Positions 1 through 7,000 of a DNA stretch of 41,006 nt are shown piece by piece. The DNA is from Collinsella sp. (GTDB taxonomy: Bacteria > Actinomycetota > Coriobacteriia > Coriobacteriales > Coriobacteriaceae): positions 1 to 41,006 of the forward strand of contig DXMW01000017.1 in the NCBI GenBank assembly GCA_019414045.1, in the 5' to 3' direction. The notes below the pieces were generated by a model. The model worked only from the letters and a program-made list of their open reading frames with translations, ran no database searches and had not been told where the DNA came from. A program made the position numbers and the translations under genes. How positions within the stretch are numbered: position 1 is the first letter of the stretch; each line of letters starts with the position of its first letter.

Positions 1-37
1 GAAAAACCTTGATTTTACTGTGTTTCAAAAAGTATCG

Positions 38-136
38 TTATCTAACCTCATCTTTAGATGGCCCGGCGTTTGCCCTGTTTTGCTGGGGATGTCTGTCGTT
101 CAGCATCTCAACGTACTGGCCGATGAGCTTTTCCAT
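38..136 (-). CDS. Short hypothetical ORF or 3' gene remnant
   Basis: A 32-codon frame reads MEKLIGQYVEML, then a polar tail ending KDEVR and a TAA stop. The composition looks protein-like (an amphipathic helix followed by a polar end). A GAAAGG lies three bases before the ATG, and an in-frame TAG lies five codons upstream. It could be a tiny gene or the decayed end of a larger one. I recognise no family. The rest of 1-232 shows no convincing coding sequence. Confidence 0.2.
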   Translation of the reverse strand: MEKLIGQYVEMLNDRHPQQNRANAGPSKDEVR

Positions 137-232
137 TTGCCTTTCATTCTATTTGGTTTTCGCTCGCAGGTGCGGATGAGAGGCTCTCTTAGCCTTCGAG
201 ATTGGGCTTGAATGGGTCGTATGCCACAAAAC

Positions 233-372
233 GGGCCTATCTACTACGTTTGCTACCACACTCTCGACCATGACAAAAATTATGAAATTAAAACCGCAGG
301 TAGAGGGCTTGCCAATTTTCGGAAAAGGTGGGTATGGTCGGCCCTCTCGAGTTAAACGTAGTAAATAGGCCC
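233..372 (-). repeat. Large palindromic intergenic element (family with 36236-36366)
   Basis: Outer arms 233-251 and 354-372 (GGGCCTATCTACTACGTTT and its complement) pair over 19 bases with one mismatch, and weaker pairing continues outward to about 224 and 381. Inside, AGAGGGC (302-308) can pair with GCCCTCT (341-347), and GACCAT near 266 with ATGGTC near 334. Read on the minus strand, the core holds GGCCGACCATAC, CAAGC, TACCTGCGGTTTTA and TCGAGAG. The same motifs occur in the same order in 36236-36366, although the outer arms differ completely. It may be a structured RNA or a palindromic mobile repeat. No protein is encoded. Confidence 0.7.
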
Positions 373-433
373 TTTTCTTGGTGTGCGGTCAGCTCAATGC
401 TAATCTCCGTGCCGGAACTGACCCAGTTGTTTG

Positions 434-504
434 TAAGTTGCGGTGATATACGGACTGTTTGGCGCTTTGGAGCTTCAAAACAGTCCCTATCTCACCGCAA
501 CTTA
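434..504. repeat. Near-perfect hairpin element with AGTTGCGGTGA arms
   Basis: TAAGTTGCGGTGA (434-446) is perfectly complementary to TCACCGCAACTTA (492-504). After five bases with three further pairs, GGACTGTTT (452-460) pairs with AAACAGTCC (478-486), leaving a 17-base loop. The result is a stem of about 27 pairs with two mismatches. There is no U-tract on either side, so it is not a canonical terminator. The element at 1672-1739 shares the outer arm AGTTGCGGTG, so the XRE gene between them is bracketed by two related palindromes. Confidence 0.75.
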
Positions 505-547
505 GGAGAAGGGCGGGGGCGGTTGGGTGCTGGTGGGTCGGAGCGTG

Positions 548-1486
548 TTAGGCCTGTTTGCGGTGCTTCCATTGTTTGCGGCACCAGCGCATGAGCGCCT
601 TTATGACGGGAATCGTGATGAGGATGATCCATGCAGGATGGGGCTGTCCCAAACAGAGCCACATGTAGAGGAACCAAGCGATGGCGGCTGCCGGGTAGAT
701 GGCCTCGATCAGCTTAGACAGGTGGCGCCGATCGATAAAGTCACCAATCGCGTAGTAGACGGGAATCAAAAAGACGAGGAAGAGCCCCATGGACCATGCG
801 CCGCAGATGATGCCAAGCGCCAGATAGGCGAGGGCAACCACTGCGGGAAAGGGAAACTTGTTCCATGCACGTCCGACCTTGGTGTGGAAATGCTTGCCAT
901 GATGGTCGAGCTTGTCGTGTGCTTCCTTCCAGCTGGAAAACGTCTCGCCGTCGATGGTGACGGTGCCGTCGTCATTGGTGCGTACGCTATGTCCATCGTC
1001 CTCAAGCGTATCGATATGCACGCCGTCCGGCCCCACATGCACCTCTTCGCCCTTGCGCTCGTTGGTCACATGGATGCCGCTCCAACCAACATGGACTTCC
1101 TCGCCTTTATTGGGATCAATGACGTGGATACCGCGCGCGAGGGAAATATCGACAAGTGGCTTATCGCTGCAATCAGCGTGCTCAGTAGAAGCCTCAGCCT
1201 CTTCAGCCTTATCTGAAGCTTTGGTGCCGGCGTTGCTGTTCTGTGCCTCATCATCAGCCTGTGAGTCATCAGCGCTAGCCACCGCCTCCCCATACAGCAG
1301 CTCATCCAGCGACACGCCATACAGCGCGATGAGCGCAATAAGGTTATCGGTATCGGGCGAGGATTCGCTGCGCTCCCATTTACTGACAGCCTGACGACTC
1401 ACACCCAGCTGGGCGGCAAGCGCCTCCTGAGAAAGCCCGGCAGCCTTGCGGCGATCAACGAGCCGCTGCGCCATCGCAAGATCCAT
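548..1486 (-). CDS. Membrane-anchored XRE-family transcriptional regulator
   Basis: This 312-residue protein starts with a Cro/C1-type helix-turn-helix at about residues 6-60 (GLSQEALAAQLGVSRQAVSKWE). An acidic, probably disordered linker covers about 68-110. Residues 117-180 hold tandem beta-type repeats (GIHV..., KGEEVHVG twice, then GVHIDTL). Two hydrophobic blocks at about 211-250 and 258-298 are likely four membrane segments, ending in a basic cytoplasmic tail. A DNA-binding head on a membrane-bound sensor is the simplest reading. The ATG at 1486 is chosen because GAAAGGAA precedes it and the HTH begins at once; a longer frame to 1558 has no family support. Palindromic ACCGGT sites lie upstream. 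The target genes are unknown. Confidence 0.85.
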   Translation of the reverse strand: MDLAMAQRLVDRRKAAGLSQEALAAQLGVSRQAVSKWERSESSPDTDNLIALIALYGVSLDELLYGEAVASADDSQADDEAQNSNAGTKASDKAEEAEASTEHADCSDKPLVDISLARGIHVIDPNKGEEVHVGWSGIHVTNERKGEEVHVGPDGVHIDTLEDDGHSVRTNDDGTVTIDGETFSSWKEAHDKLDHHGKHFHTKVGRAWNKFPFPAVVALAYLALGIICGAWSMGLFLVFLIPVYYAIGDFIDRRHLSKLIEAIYPAAAIAWFLYMWLCLGQPHPAWIILITIPVIKALMRWCRKQWKHRKQA

Positions 1487-1540
1487 GGTGGTTCCTTTCG
1501 TTTGATGGTCGAATCGAATGAGCCGAGTATGCCGAGAACA

Positions 1541-1602
1541 ACCGGTAGCGACCACCATTTCTAGTTAGAATCTGCCCCAACCCTACCGCAACTACCGGTA
1601 GC
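1541..1602 (-). promoter_or_regulatory. Paired ACCGGTAGC sites upstream of the XRE gene (candidate operators)
   Basis: ACCGGTAGC occurs at 1541-1549 and 1594-1602. The second copy is part of the perfect palindrome CTACCGGTAG, and both share the palindromic core ACCGGT. They lie 55 and 108 bases upstream of the regulator's ATG, a typical place for autoregulatory sites. Binding is inferred only. I could not settle on a clear -35/-10 pair here. Confidence 0.35.
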
Positions 1603-1671
1603 AATCCCTAACGACCAGCCATTTCAGGACAAATGTCAGTGCAAGTAGCAGCCAAGAGCCCCCACTCAGTA

Positions 1672-1739
1672 AGTTGCGGTGGAATAGTTTTTTGGATTCA
1701 GCCATTTGCGGACTAAGCAGGAACTATTTCACCGCAACT
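1672..1739. repeat. Hairpin element sharing arms with 434-504
   Basis: AGTTGCGGTGGAATAGTT (1672-1689) pairs with AACTATTTCACCGCAACT (1722-1739) over 18 bases with one G-T pair, around a 32-base loop. The outer ten bases match the arm of the 434-504 element. An extra ACCGCAACT occurs at 1583-1591. There is no poly-T tract. It lies in the 434-base gap between the XRE gene and pfkA. Confidence 0.7.
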
Positions 1740-1800
1740 CAATTCCAGCCTAGGCACCCGCAGCAAGAAGACGAATAGCCCCGGCGAGTATGTAAACGCA

Positions 1801-1897
1801 GGGCCCTCCGACCCCGCCCGACGATTTCGATTGGCGACCTTTGACGGAGTCAAGGGAGGAGCCAAATCGAAATACGTCGGGCGGGGTCGGAGGGCCC
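1801..1897. repeat. Very long hairpin downstream of pfkA
   Basis: Bases 1801-1823 are perfectly complementary to 1875-1897 (outer end GGGCCCTCCGACCCC). The pairing continues with ATTTCGATTGGC (1824-1835) against GCCAAATCGAAAT (1861-1873), with single-base bulges. The loop adds CCTTTGAC against GTCAAGG. Nearly the whole 97 bases fold into one rod of about 40 pairs. It begins 24 bases past the pfkA stop. It could end pfkA transcription, but no U-run follows on the minus strand, so a dispersed palindromic element is equally likely. Confidence 0.75.
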
Positions 1898-1920
1898 GAT
1901 GGGATGGATTTCGGCCGAGG

Positions 1921-3000
1921 CTATTCGTCGCCGAAGCTGATGCCCAGCGCTTTGGCCTCGCGCACCAGATCGCTCTGGGGGTCGACATACTTGAGCTTGC
2001 CGGCGACCTTCTCGAGCGGCATGTGGCACATCTTGCCGTCACGCAGGGCAATCATGTAGCCAAATTGGCCGCGCAGGCATCCCAGTGCTGCCTCGACGCC
2101 GCACTGGGTCGCAAAGATGCGGTCCTGGGCGTCGGGCTGGCCGCCGCGCTGCGTGTGGCCGGGGATGGCGACGCGGGTCTCGCGACCGGTCTTGGCCTCG
2201 ATCTCCTTGGCGATGTCGTAGACAATCGACGGGCTCGTGCGCTCGGCAAGCTTCTTCTTGTACTCCTTCTTGGACAGCGCCGCGTCCTCCTTGGAGATGG
2301 CACCCTCGGCGACGGCCACGATGGTAAAGCGGCTGCCGGTCTCCATGCGGTGCTCGATGGTCTTGATGACGTTGTCCATGTCGTAGGGGATCTCGGGAAT
2401 CAGGATGACGTCAGCGCCACCCGCGACGCCGGCATACAGCGGGATCCAGCCGACCTTGTGGCCCATGATCTCGATGACGAACACGCGACCGTGGCTCGAG
2501 GCGGTAGTGTGGATGTCGTCGATGCACTTGGTGGCGACGTCGATGGCGCTCGTAAAGCCAAACGTCAGCTCGGTGCCCCAGGTGTCGTTATCGATGGTCT
2601 TGGGGAGGGCGATAACGTTGAGGCCCTCTTCGCGCAGACGATTGGCGGTCTTGGTAGAGCCGTTGCCACCCAGCATAAACAGGCAGTCGAGCTGCAGCTT
2701 GTGATAAGTGTGGACCATCGCGGGCACCTTCTCGACGCCGTCGGCCTCGGGGATGTCGAGGCGCTTGAACGGCGTGCGGCTCGTGCCCAGGATGGTGCCG
2801 CCGCGGGTGAGGATGCCGCTAAAATCGGCGGGCGTCATGACGCGGAACCTGCTGTAGATAAGGCCCTGGTAGCCGTCCTCAAAACCATAGATCTCGATAG
2901 GCTCTTCGCTATTGGTCATGAGCGTTTTGACGATGCCGCGCATGGTGGCGTTGAGCGCCTGGCAGTCGCCGCCACTGGTAAGAAGACCGATCCTGAGCAT
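1921..3000 (-). CDS. pfkA: 6-phosphofructokinase
   Basis: This 359-residue cytoplasmic enzyme should phosphorylate fructose 6-phosphate to the 1,6-bisphosphate in glycolysis. Visible PFK motifs are LLTSGGDCQALNA at the N-terminus, RGGTILGTSR, GGNGSTKTA, PKTIDNDTWGT (catalytic TIDND), the MGHKVGWIPLYAG block and PGHTQRGGQP. The nucleotide-site signature is GGNGS with PKTIDND. E. coli ATP-PfkA has GGDGS with PGTIDND, and PPi enzymes usually have GGDD with PKTIDND. ATP dependence is therefore likely but not proven by sequence. GGAAGGA precedes the ATG. The gene stands alone between long palindromes. Confidence 0.92.
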   Translation of the reverse strand: MLRIGLLTSGGDCQALNATMRGIVKTLMTNSEEPIEIYGFEDGYQGLIYSRFRVMTPADFSGILTRGGTILGTSRTPFKRLDIPEADGVEKVPAMVHTYHKLQLDCLFMLGGNGSTKTANRLREEGLNVIALPKTIDNDTWGTELTFGFTSAIDVATKCIDDIHTTASSHGRVFVIEIMGHKVGWIPLYAGVAGGADVILIPEIPYDMDNVIKTIEHRMETGSRFTIVAVAEGAISKEDAALSKKEYKKKLAERTSPSIVYDIAKEIEAKTGRETRVAIPGHTQRGGQPDAQDRIFATQCGVEAALGCLRGQFGYMIALRDGKMCHMPLEKVAGKLKYVDPQSDLVREAKALGISFGDE

Positions 3001-3020
3001 TATGAATCCTTCCGGGCAAG

Positions 3021-3071
3021 TTATAACATGCGCATAAGTTTACCCCCGCACACTGTTGATACGGGGGTAAA
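3021..3071 (-). promoter_or_regulatory. pfkA upstream region: -10-like box and GGGGGTAAA palindrome
   Basis: TTTACCCCCG (3039-3048) is the exact complement of CGGGGGTAAA (3062-3071), with a 13-base spacer. On the minus strand, TATAAC (about 3021-3026) is a plausible -10 box just downstream of it. The palindrome could be a regulator site for pfkA or the end of the upstream transcript. No T-run follows it, which favours a DNA-level site. Confidence 0.35.
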
Positions 3072-3139
3072 ACGTGTTAGCTCAAGCGTATGGAAATGTA
3101 AGCAACGTCAGGGAACGTAAGGTCGACGGGCCTGGCTCC

Positions 3140-4225
3140 TTACAGTGCGAAGGCATCGACGTTGCCCCAGTGGCGGCGCAGCGTGATGGCGGCAGCGGGC
3201 TCGGTATTGTCGAAGACGACCGACCATTGCGTGTTGCTGGTGATGTCTTCCGGATTGGGCTCTTGCGCTGCGGCTCGCAGGGCTTTCCAGGCAATCGTTT
3301 CGTCTTGGGCACCGACATGGGCGTCGAGGACATCGGCGATGGCGATGGCGCGTTCCTTGCCATGGCCCAGCTCGCCGTTCTTTTGGTTGGGGAGCACTTC
3401 GTCGTCATAGCAGGCGTAGAAGTTCGTAACCTGGCGTACAGGAGTCGCTTTGAAAGCGCGGTCCGGATCGCGCGGGTCCCACTCTACTACGCGCGCGTCA
3501 CCGGCGGCGTCGTTGATAAAGAAGTGGTAATCGCGTCCTGCCATGGCGTGCATGTCGTAGGCGGAAAGCAGGTCGACAGCTTCTTGCGTGGTGGCGGCAC
3601 GGTCGAGCACCAGACGGATGGCGAGCGAGGTATTGATGACGGGGCGTTGCGTGTCCTGGTCACAGGGCTTGGAATCCAGGGTGAGTACGGCAATGGACAC
3701 GCCACATTCGTTAACACCATCGAGCTGGGCAAACGGGCCCATGAGTGCGGCGGCGCGTCCGGCGACGGAGTCAAGCGGAGTATTATCGCCCAGGTTGTTG
3801 AGGGCGGCAAATCCGATGGAGGCATAGCCGCCGCGTGGGTGATTGCGCACCAGCAGCGCCGAGGTGTCGTCCTTAAAGTCGTAATTGCGACCGGTGCGCA
3901 CGCGGCGTTCGGCATCTACAGCGACAAAAGCGCTGCAGGCAAACTGGGGCGCCTGGACATGTGCCGGCACACCGGGCAGCACCTGCGCCACCACGGCATC
4001 GATGTAGGCCTGGTCGTCGCGTACGCCGGCGGCGATGATGCGATCAAGATCGTAGTCGTAGGCGATGTCGATTGCGTACAGGTCATAGCCATCCGCGTAG
4101 CCGGTCAAGCGTTTGAGCGACGCGGCGGACTTGATTTGCTTGTGATAAACGATACCGGTGGCAGCGGCAAGGCCGACGGCGACACCCGCGACACCGCAGG
4201 CGATGGCAATGTTACGTGGCTTCAT
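3140..4225 (-). CDS. Linear amide C-N hydrolase, choloylglycine hydrolase/penicillin acylase-like (Ntn)
   Basis: This 361-residue protein has one hydrophobic N-terminal segment (about residues 5-27) and an Ntn-hydrolase core beginning at Cys97 (FACSAFVA). Arg113 and Asp116 in GRNYDF lie 16 and 19 residues after Cys97. This is the spacing of Cys2, Arg18 and Asp21 in choloylglycine hydrolases. Asn172 in DGVNECGVS fits the next conserved Asn. Bile-salt hydrolases start at the Cys; here a 96-residue leader precedes it, so processing to expose Cys97 is expected. The substrate could be conjugated bile acids, penicillin V-like amides or N-acyl amides. The leader suggests action at or outside the membrane. 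GAGGAG precedes the ATG. Confidence 0.8.
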   Translation of the reverse strand: MKPRNIAIACGVAGVAVGLAAATGIVYHKQIKSAASLKRLTGYADGYDLYAIDIAYDYDLDRIIAAGVRDDQAYIDAVVAQVLPGVPAHVQAPQFACSAFVAVDAERRVRTGRNYDFKDDTSALLVRNHPRGGYASIGFAALNNLGDNTPLDSVAGRAAALMGPFAQLDGVNECGVSIAVLTLDSKPCDQDTQRPVINTSLAIRLVLDRAATTQEAVDLLSAYDMHAMAGRDYHFFINDAAGDARVVEWDPRDPDRAFKATPVRQVTNFYACYDDEVLPNQKNGELGHGKERAIAIADVLDAHVGAQDETIAWKALRAAAQEPNPEDITSNTQWSVVFDNTEPAAAITLRRHWGNVDAFAL

Positions 4226-4386
4226 GACGGCTCCTCTCGTCCTGTTAGCGCAATTGTCGCAAAAGGAGCGCGGGCATGATGGCTCAACTTGGTGAGCGGC
4301 GCGGAATTAAGCACGGAATGAAGAGTGCGGCGCTGGCGTGGCGGGGTATGCTGGAGGGGACCATCAACCCAGCGAAAGGGGAGAGC

Positions 4387-5772
4387 ATGACGGATCAGGA
4401 AACGATCGAGCGCGTGCACGTGACGGCCGACGATATCGAGGCCTCCAACGACCTTATCGACTTTATCGAGGCATGCCCCAGCATGTTCCATACGGCAGCG
4501 ACCATTATGGCCGAACTCGACGAGGCGGGCTTTACCTACCTGCCCGAGAATGCGGCGTGGGACATCGAGCCGGGCGGGCGTTATTACACGCAGCGTAACA
4601 CCTCGAGCGTCGTTGCCTTTAAGGTGGGCGAAGACCTGGCCGCTACGTGGGGCGAGGACGGCGTTGCCGGCGACTATCATTTTCAACTCACGGCGTCACA
4701 CAGCGATTCGCCGACGTTTAAGGTTAAGGCCGTGCCCGAGCTCGACGGCGCGGGCGAGACGCTGCGCCTGAACACCGAGGCCTACGGCGGCATGATCGAC
4801 TACACCTGGTTCGATCGCCCGCTGGCACTTGCGGGCCGCGTGCTGGTGCGCGAGGGCGACCGTATCGAGAGCCGCTTGCTCGCTACCGAGCGCGAAGTTG
4901 CCATTATCCCGAGCCTTGCCATCCATATGAATCGTGGCGTTAACGAGGGCTTTGCGCCCAACCGAGCTGTCGACCTGTGCCCGCTCATCAGCGCCGGTGA
5001 CCTTAAGCAGGGAGATTTTGACGCCCTGATCGCCGACGAACTGGACGTTGAGCCCGAGCAGATTCTGGGCCGCGATCTGTTCCTGGTCAACCGCCAGGAT
5101 GCGCGCATTTGGGGCTGGGCCGACGAGTTCATCTCGACGCCCAAGCTCGACGACCTGGCCTGCGCCTACACCTCACTGCAGGCATTTTTGGGTGCCGAGA
5201 ACGCGCACGACGTTTCGGTCTTCTGCTGCTTTGATAATGAGGAGGTTGGCTCCGAGACCAAGCAGGGCGCCATGTCGACGTTCTTGGCCGACGCGCTGCG
5301 CCGCATTAACGGGTCGCTGGGCTTCGATGACGAGTCGTACCACCGCGCACTTGCCGCCTCGATGCTCGTGAGCTGCGACAACGCGCATGCCGTGCACCCC
5401 AACCATGCCGAGAAGTGCGATGCCCGCAATCAGGTGGTACTCAACGGCGGCATCGTCATCAAGGAAGCCGCCAACCAGCACTACTGCACCGATGCCTTTA
5501 GCCGCGCGGTGTTCCAGGCCATCTGCGATGACGCCGACGTGCCCACGCAGGCTTTCGCCAACAAGAGCGACATGGCCGGCGGCTCCACGCTCGGCAATCT
5601 GTCCAATATGCAGGCGAGCATGCATGCCGTGGACGTGGGCCTGCCGCAGCTTGCCATGCACTCGAGCTACGAGACCGGCGGCGTGCGCGACGTAATGTAC
5701 GCCATCCGCGCCCTCACCGCCTTCTACGAGCGAAACCTAACCATCAACGGCGCCGAAAGTGTAGAGCTCTAA
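4387..5772 (+). CDS. M18 family aminopeptidase
   Basis: This 461-residue, dinuclear-metal, cytoplasmic aminopeptidase is of the aspartyl-aminopeptidase (PepC/ApeB-like) type and should trim N-terminal residues from peptides. Metal-site motifs are TASHSDSP (His105, Asp107), FDNEEVGS (Asp283 with Glu285/Glu286) and MHSSYE (His425). AVHPNHAEK is also typical of M18. The ATG at 4387 follows AAAGGGGAGAG and starts the conserved fold. The frame is open back to 4276, but that extension has no family character. It is transcribed divergently from the Ntn amidase. Two hairpins follow the stop. Confidence 0.92.
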   Translation: MTDQETIERVHVTADDIEASNDLIDFIEACPSMFHTAATIMAELDEAGFTYLPENAAWDIEPGGRYYTQRNTSSVVAFKVGEDLAATWGEDGVAGDYHFQLTASHSDSPTFKVKAVPELDGAGETLRLNTEAYGGMIDYTWFDRPLALAGRVLVREGDRIESRLLATEREVAIIPSLAIHMNRGVNEGFAPNRAVDLCPLISAGDLKQGDFDALIADELDVEPEQILGRDLFLVNRQDARIWGWADEFISTPKLDDLACAYTSLQAFLGAENAHDVSVFCCFDNEEVGSETKQGAMSTFLADALRRINGSLGFDDESYHRALAASMLVSCDNAHAVHPNHAEKCDARNQVVLNGGIVIKEAANQHYCTDAFSRAVFQAICDDADVPTQAFANKSDMAGGSTLGNLSNMQASMHAVDVGLPQLAMHSSYETGGVRDVMYAIRALTAFYERNLTINGAESVEL

Positions 5773-5810
5773 AACCTGCCAAAAAGGGATGTTAATTTCG
5801 GCAGGTTTTA
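5771..5810 (+). repeat. CCAAAAAGGGA hairpin, copy 1 (possible terminator of the M18 gene)
   Basis: AAAACCTGCC (5771-5780) pairs perfectly with GGCAGGTTTT (5800-5809) around a 19-base loop containing AAAAAGGGA. About 45 bases are nearly the same as at 7983-8030, including the trailing TTTTATC, so this is a dispersed repeat. The left arm begins inside the M18 stop codon region, so it may have been recruited as a terminator. Confidence 0.7.
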
Positions 5811-5856
5811 TCTGGGCGAATGCAAAAGGTGAAACCGAACTGGATTGGTGATGCGT

Positions 5857-5891
5857 AGCCGCCGAGGTGCAGTGTGCCTCGGCGGCTTTTT
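5857..5891 (+). terminator. Rho-independent terminator after the M18 aminopeptidase
   Basis: AGCCGCCGAGG (5857-5867) pairs with CCTCGGCGGCT (5877-5887) over 11 perfect pairs with a 9-base loop, followed by TTTTTG. This is a classical intrinsic terminator. It insulates the aminopeptidase from the toxin-antitoxin pair downstream. Confidence 0.88.
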
Positions 5892-5915
5892 GTGTACAGA
5901 GTACGGCTGATGCTT

Positions 5916-5937
5916 GTAAATGCTATACATGCTTTAC
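5916..5937 (+). promoter_or_regulatory. Candidate operator/promoter of the toxin-antitoxin pair
   Basis: GTAAA (5916-5920) and TTTAC (5933-5937) form an inverted repeat around GCTATACATG, which contains a -10-like TATACA. It lies about 50 bases before the antitoxin ATG. Type II antitoxins usually repress their own promoter through such sites; binding here is inferred. Confidence 0.35.
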
Positions 5938-5986
5938 GTATCTACCATAGAGTTTTATGATAGTTTTGAAGTATTAAGGAGGGGTC

Positions 5987-6367
5987 ATGACCACAACAGC
6001 CGCTCAGATCAACGTACGTCTCGATGCCGATCTTAAAAGGAGTGGGGACGCCGCTCTCTCCAAGGCCGGTATGACGCCGAGCCAAGCGGTGCGAGCGCTC
6101 TGGCAGCTTGCAGCGTCGCTGGCCGATCGCCCCGGTGCACTCGAGGATATCCTGCTGCCCAGTCGTGCCCGGGCGGAACAGCGCGAGCGCGAAAAGGCCG
6201 CCAAACGTAAGCTCGAGCTTATGGATCAGGGGTCGAAGCTGTTCGCTGCCGCTTGCTGTGAGTCGGGAATCGATATGGTCAAGGCTCAGCCATCGGACGA
6301 CGAAGAGCTCAAACGGAATGCCTATGCGGATCGCTATGGCGAGGAGATGAGCTGGCTCTATGAGTGA
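5987..6367 (+). CDS. RelB/DinJ-like ribbon-helix-helix antitoxin
   Basis: This 126-residue protein has an N-terminal RelB/DinJ-type segment: AQINVRLDADLK (the beta strand that inserts into DNA), then SGDAALSKAGMTPSQAVRALWQ. A long charged helix (about 60-90) and an acidic C-terminus ending EEMSWLYE, likely the toxin-binding part, follow. The expected role is to neutralise the downstream PIN protein and repress the operon. AAGGAGG precedes the ATG. The last 8 bases overlap the toxin start, so translation is probably coupled. RelB/DinJ antitoxins usually pair with RelE/YafQ toxins, so a PIN partner is less standard. Confidence 0.8.
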   Translation: MTTTAAQINVRLDADLKRSGDAALSKAGMTPSQAVRALWQLAASLADRPGALEDILLPSRARAEQREREKAAKRKLELMDQGSKLFAAACCESGIDMVKAQPSDDEELKRNAYADRYGEEMSWLYE

Positions 6368-6851
6368 GACTCCAAAGCGCATCTTGGTTGACACCAACGT
6401 GTGGCTCGATTACTTCATTCCCTCACGACGTGGTCGTGCGGTGGCGATTGAGTTTTTACGTGATGCATGCACGGCGCAGGTGGATTTGCTGTATGCGGCG
6501 ACATCGTCCAAAGACCTGTTCTATTTGATTTCAAGCGAACATAAGGCATGGTATCGGCGAGAGCATGGTTCTCTTTCCCAAGATGCCGCTGCGGCAGCGA
6601 CATCGCTTGCATGGGATTGTCTTAGCGTGCTGTCGCAGCTTGCCACGCCAGTGCCCTGTGACCTGAGCGATATATGGATGGCGAGCAGGCAGCGTGAGCT
6701 CCATAGCGATTACGAAGACGATTTAATCATTGCGGCAGCGATACGCGCTCAAGCAGATCTACTGGTCACCAACGATGTCAAACTCTGTTCACACGCACCC
6801 GTCGCAGCAATGAGTGTAGAAGACGCAAAAAATTATTTAGCAACGCTCTAG
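6360..6851 (+). CDS. PIN-domain toxin (VapC-like ribonuclease)
   Basis: This 163-residue PIN-domain protein is probably a Mg-dependent endoribonuclease toxin. The first acidic residue is in ILVDTNVWLDYF, and the later acidic cluster and C-terminal signature are in YEDDLIIAAAIRAQADLLVTND (read in two parts), as in VapC-type proteins. Its ATG overlaps the antitoxin stop by 8 bases. In VapC families the RNA target is often tRNA or rRNA; nothing here shows the target. The length is slightly above typical VapC (about 130-140 residues). Confidence 0.83.
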   Translation: MSETPKRILVDTNVWLDYFIPSRRGRAVAIEFLRDACTAQVDLLYAATSSKDLFYLISSEHKAWYRREHGSLSQDAAAAATSLAWDCLSVLSQLATPVPCDLSDIWMASRQRELHSDYEDDLIIAAAIRAQADLLVTNDVKLCSHAPVAAMSVEDAKNYLATL

Positions 6852-6885
6852 CAATTTGAAGACCCTGCAGGTTGAGCAAACGTCA

Positions 6886-6989
6886 GCGAGAGCCCGCCAG
6901 AGTGAGCAAGGTGACGTGAAAGAGGAGGGCATAGGCCTTTTGGCCATGCCCGACGATTGAACGTCAGATTGCCGCTCTGGCGGGCTCGC
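6886..6989. repeat. Structured intergenic element with three nested stems
   Basis: AGCCCGCCAGAG (6891-6902) pairs perfectly with CTCTGGCGGGCT (6975-6986), and GCGAG/CTCGC extends it across a two-base bulge. Inside, GACGT (6913-6917) can pair with ACGTC (6961-6965), and GGGCATAGGCC (6927-6937) with GGCCATGCCC (6942-6951) around a TTTT loop. It lies between the PIN gene and the convergent dehydrogenase and is not needed as a terminator for the latter. It could be a folded RNA or a palindromic repeat. Confidence 0.6.
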
Positions 6990-7000
6990 AGCGTCGAGGG

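Noticed and set aside
1831..3120. 429-codon open frame on the plus strand
   Set aside because: It is antisense to pfkA, with a composition typical of a shadow frame.
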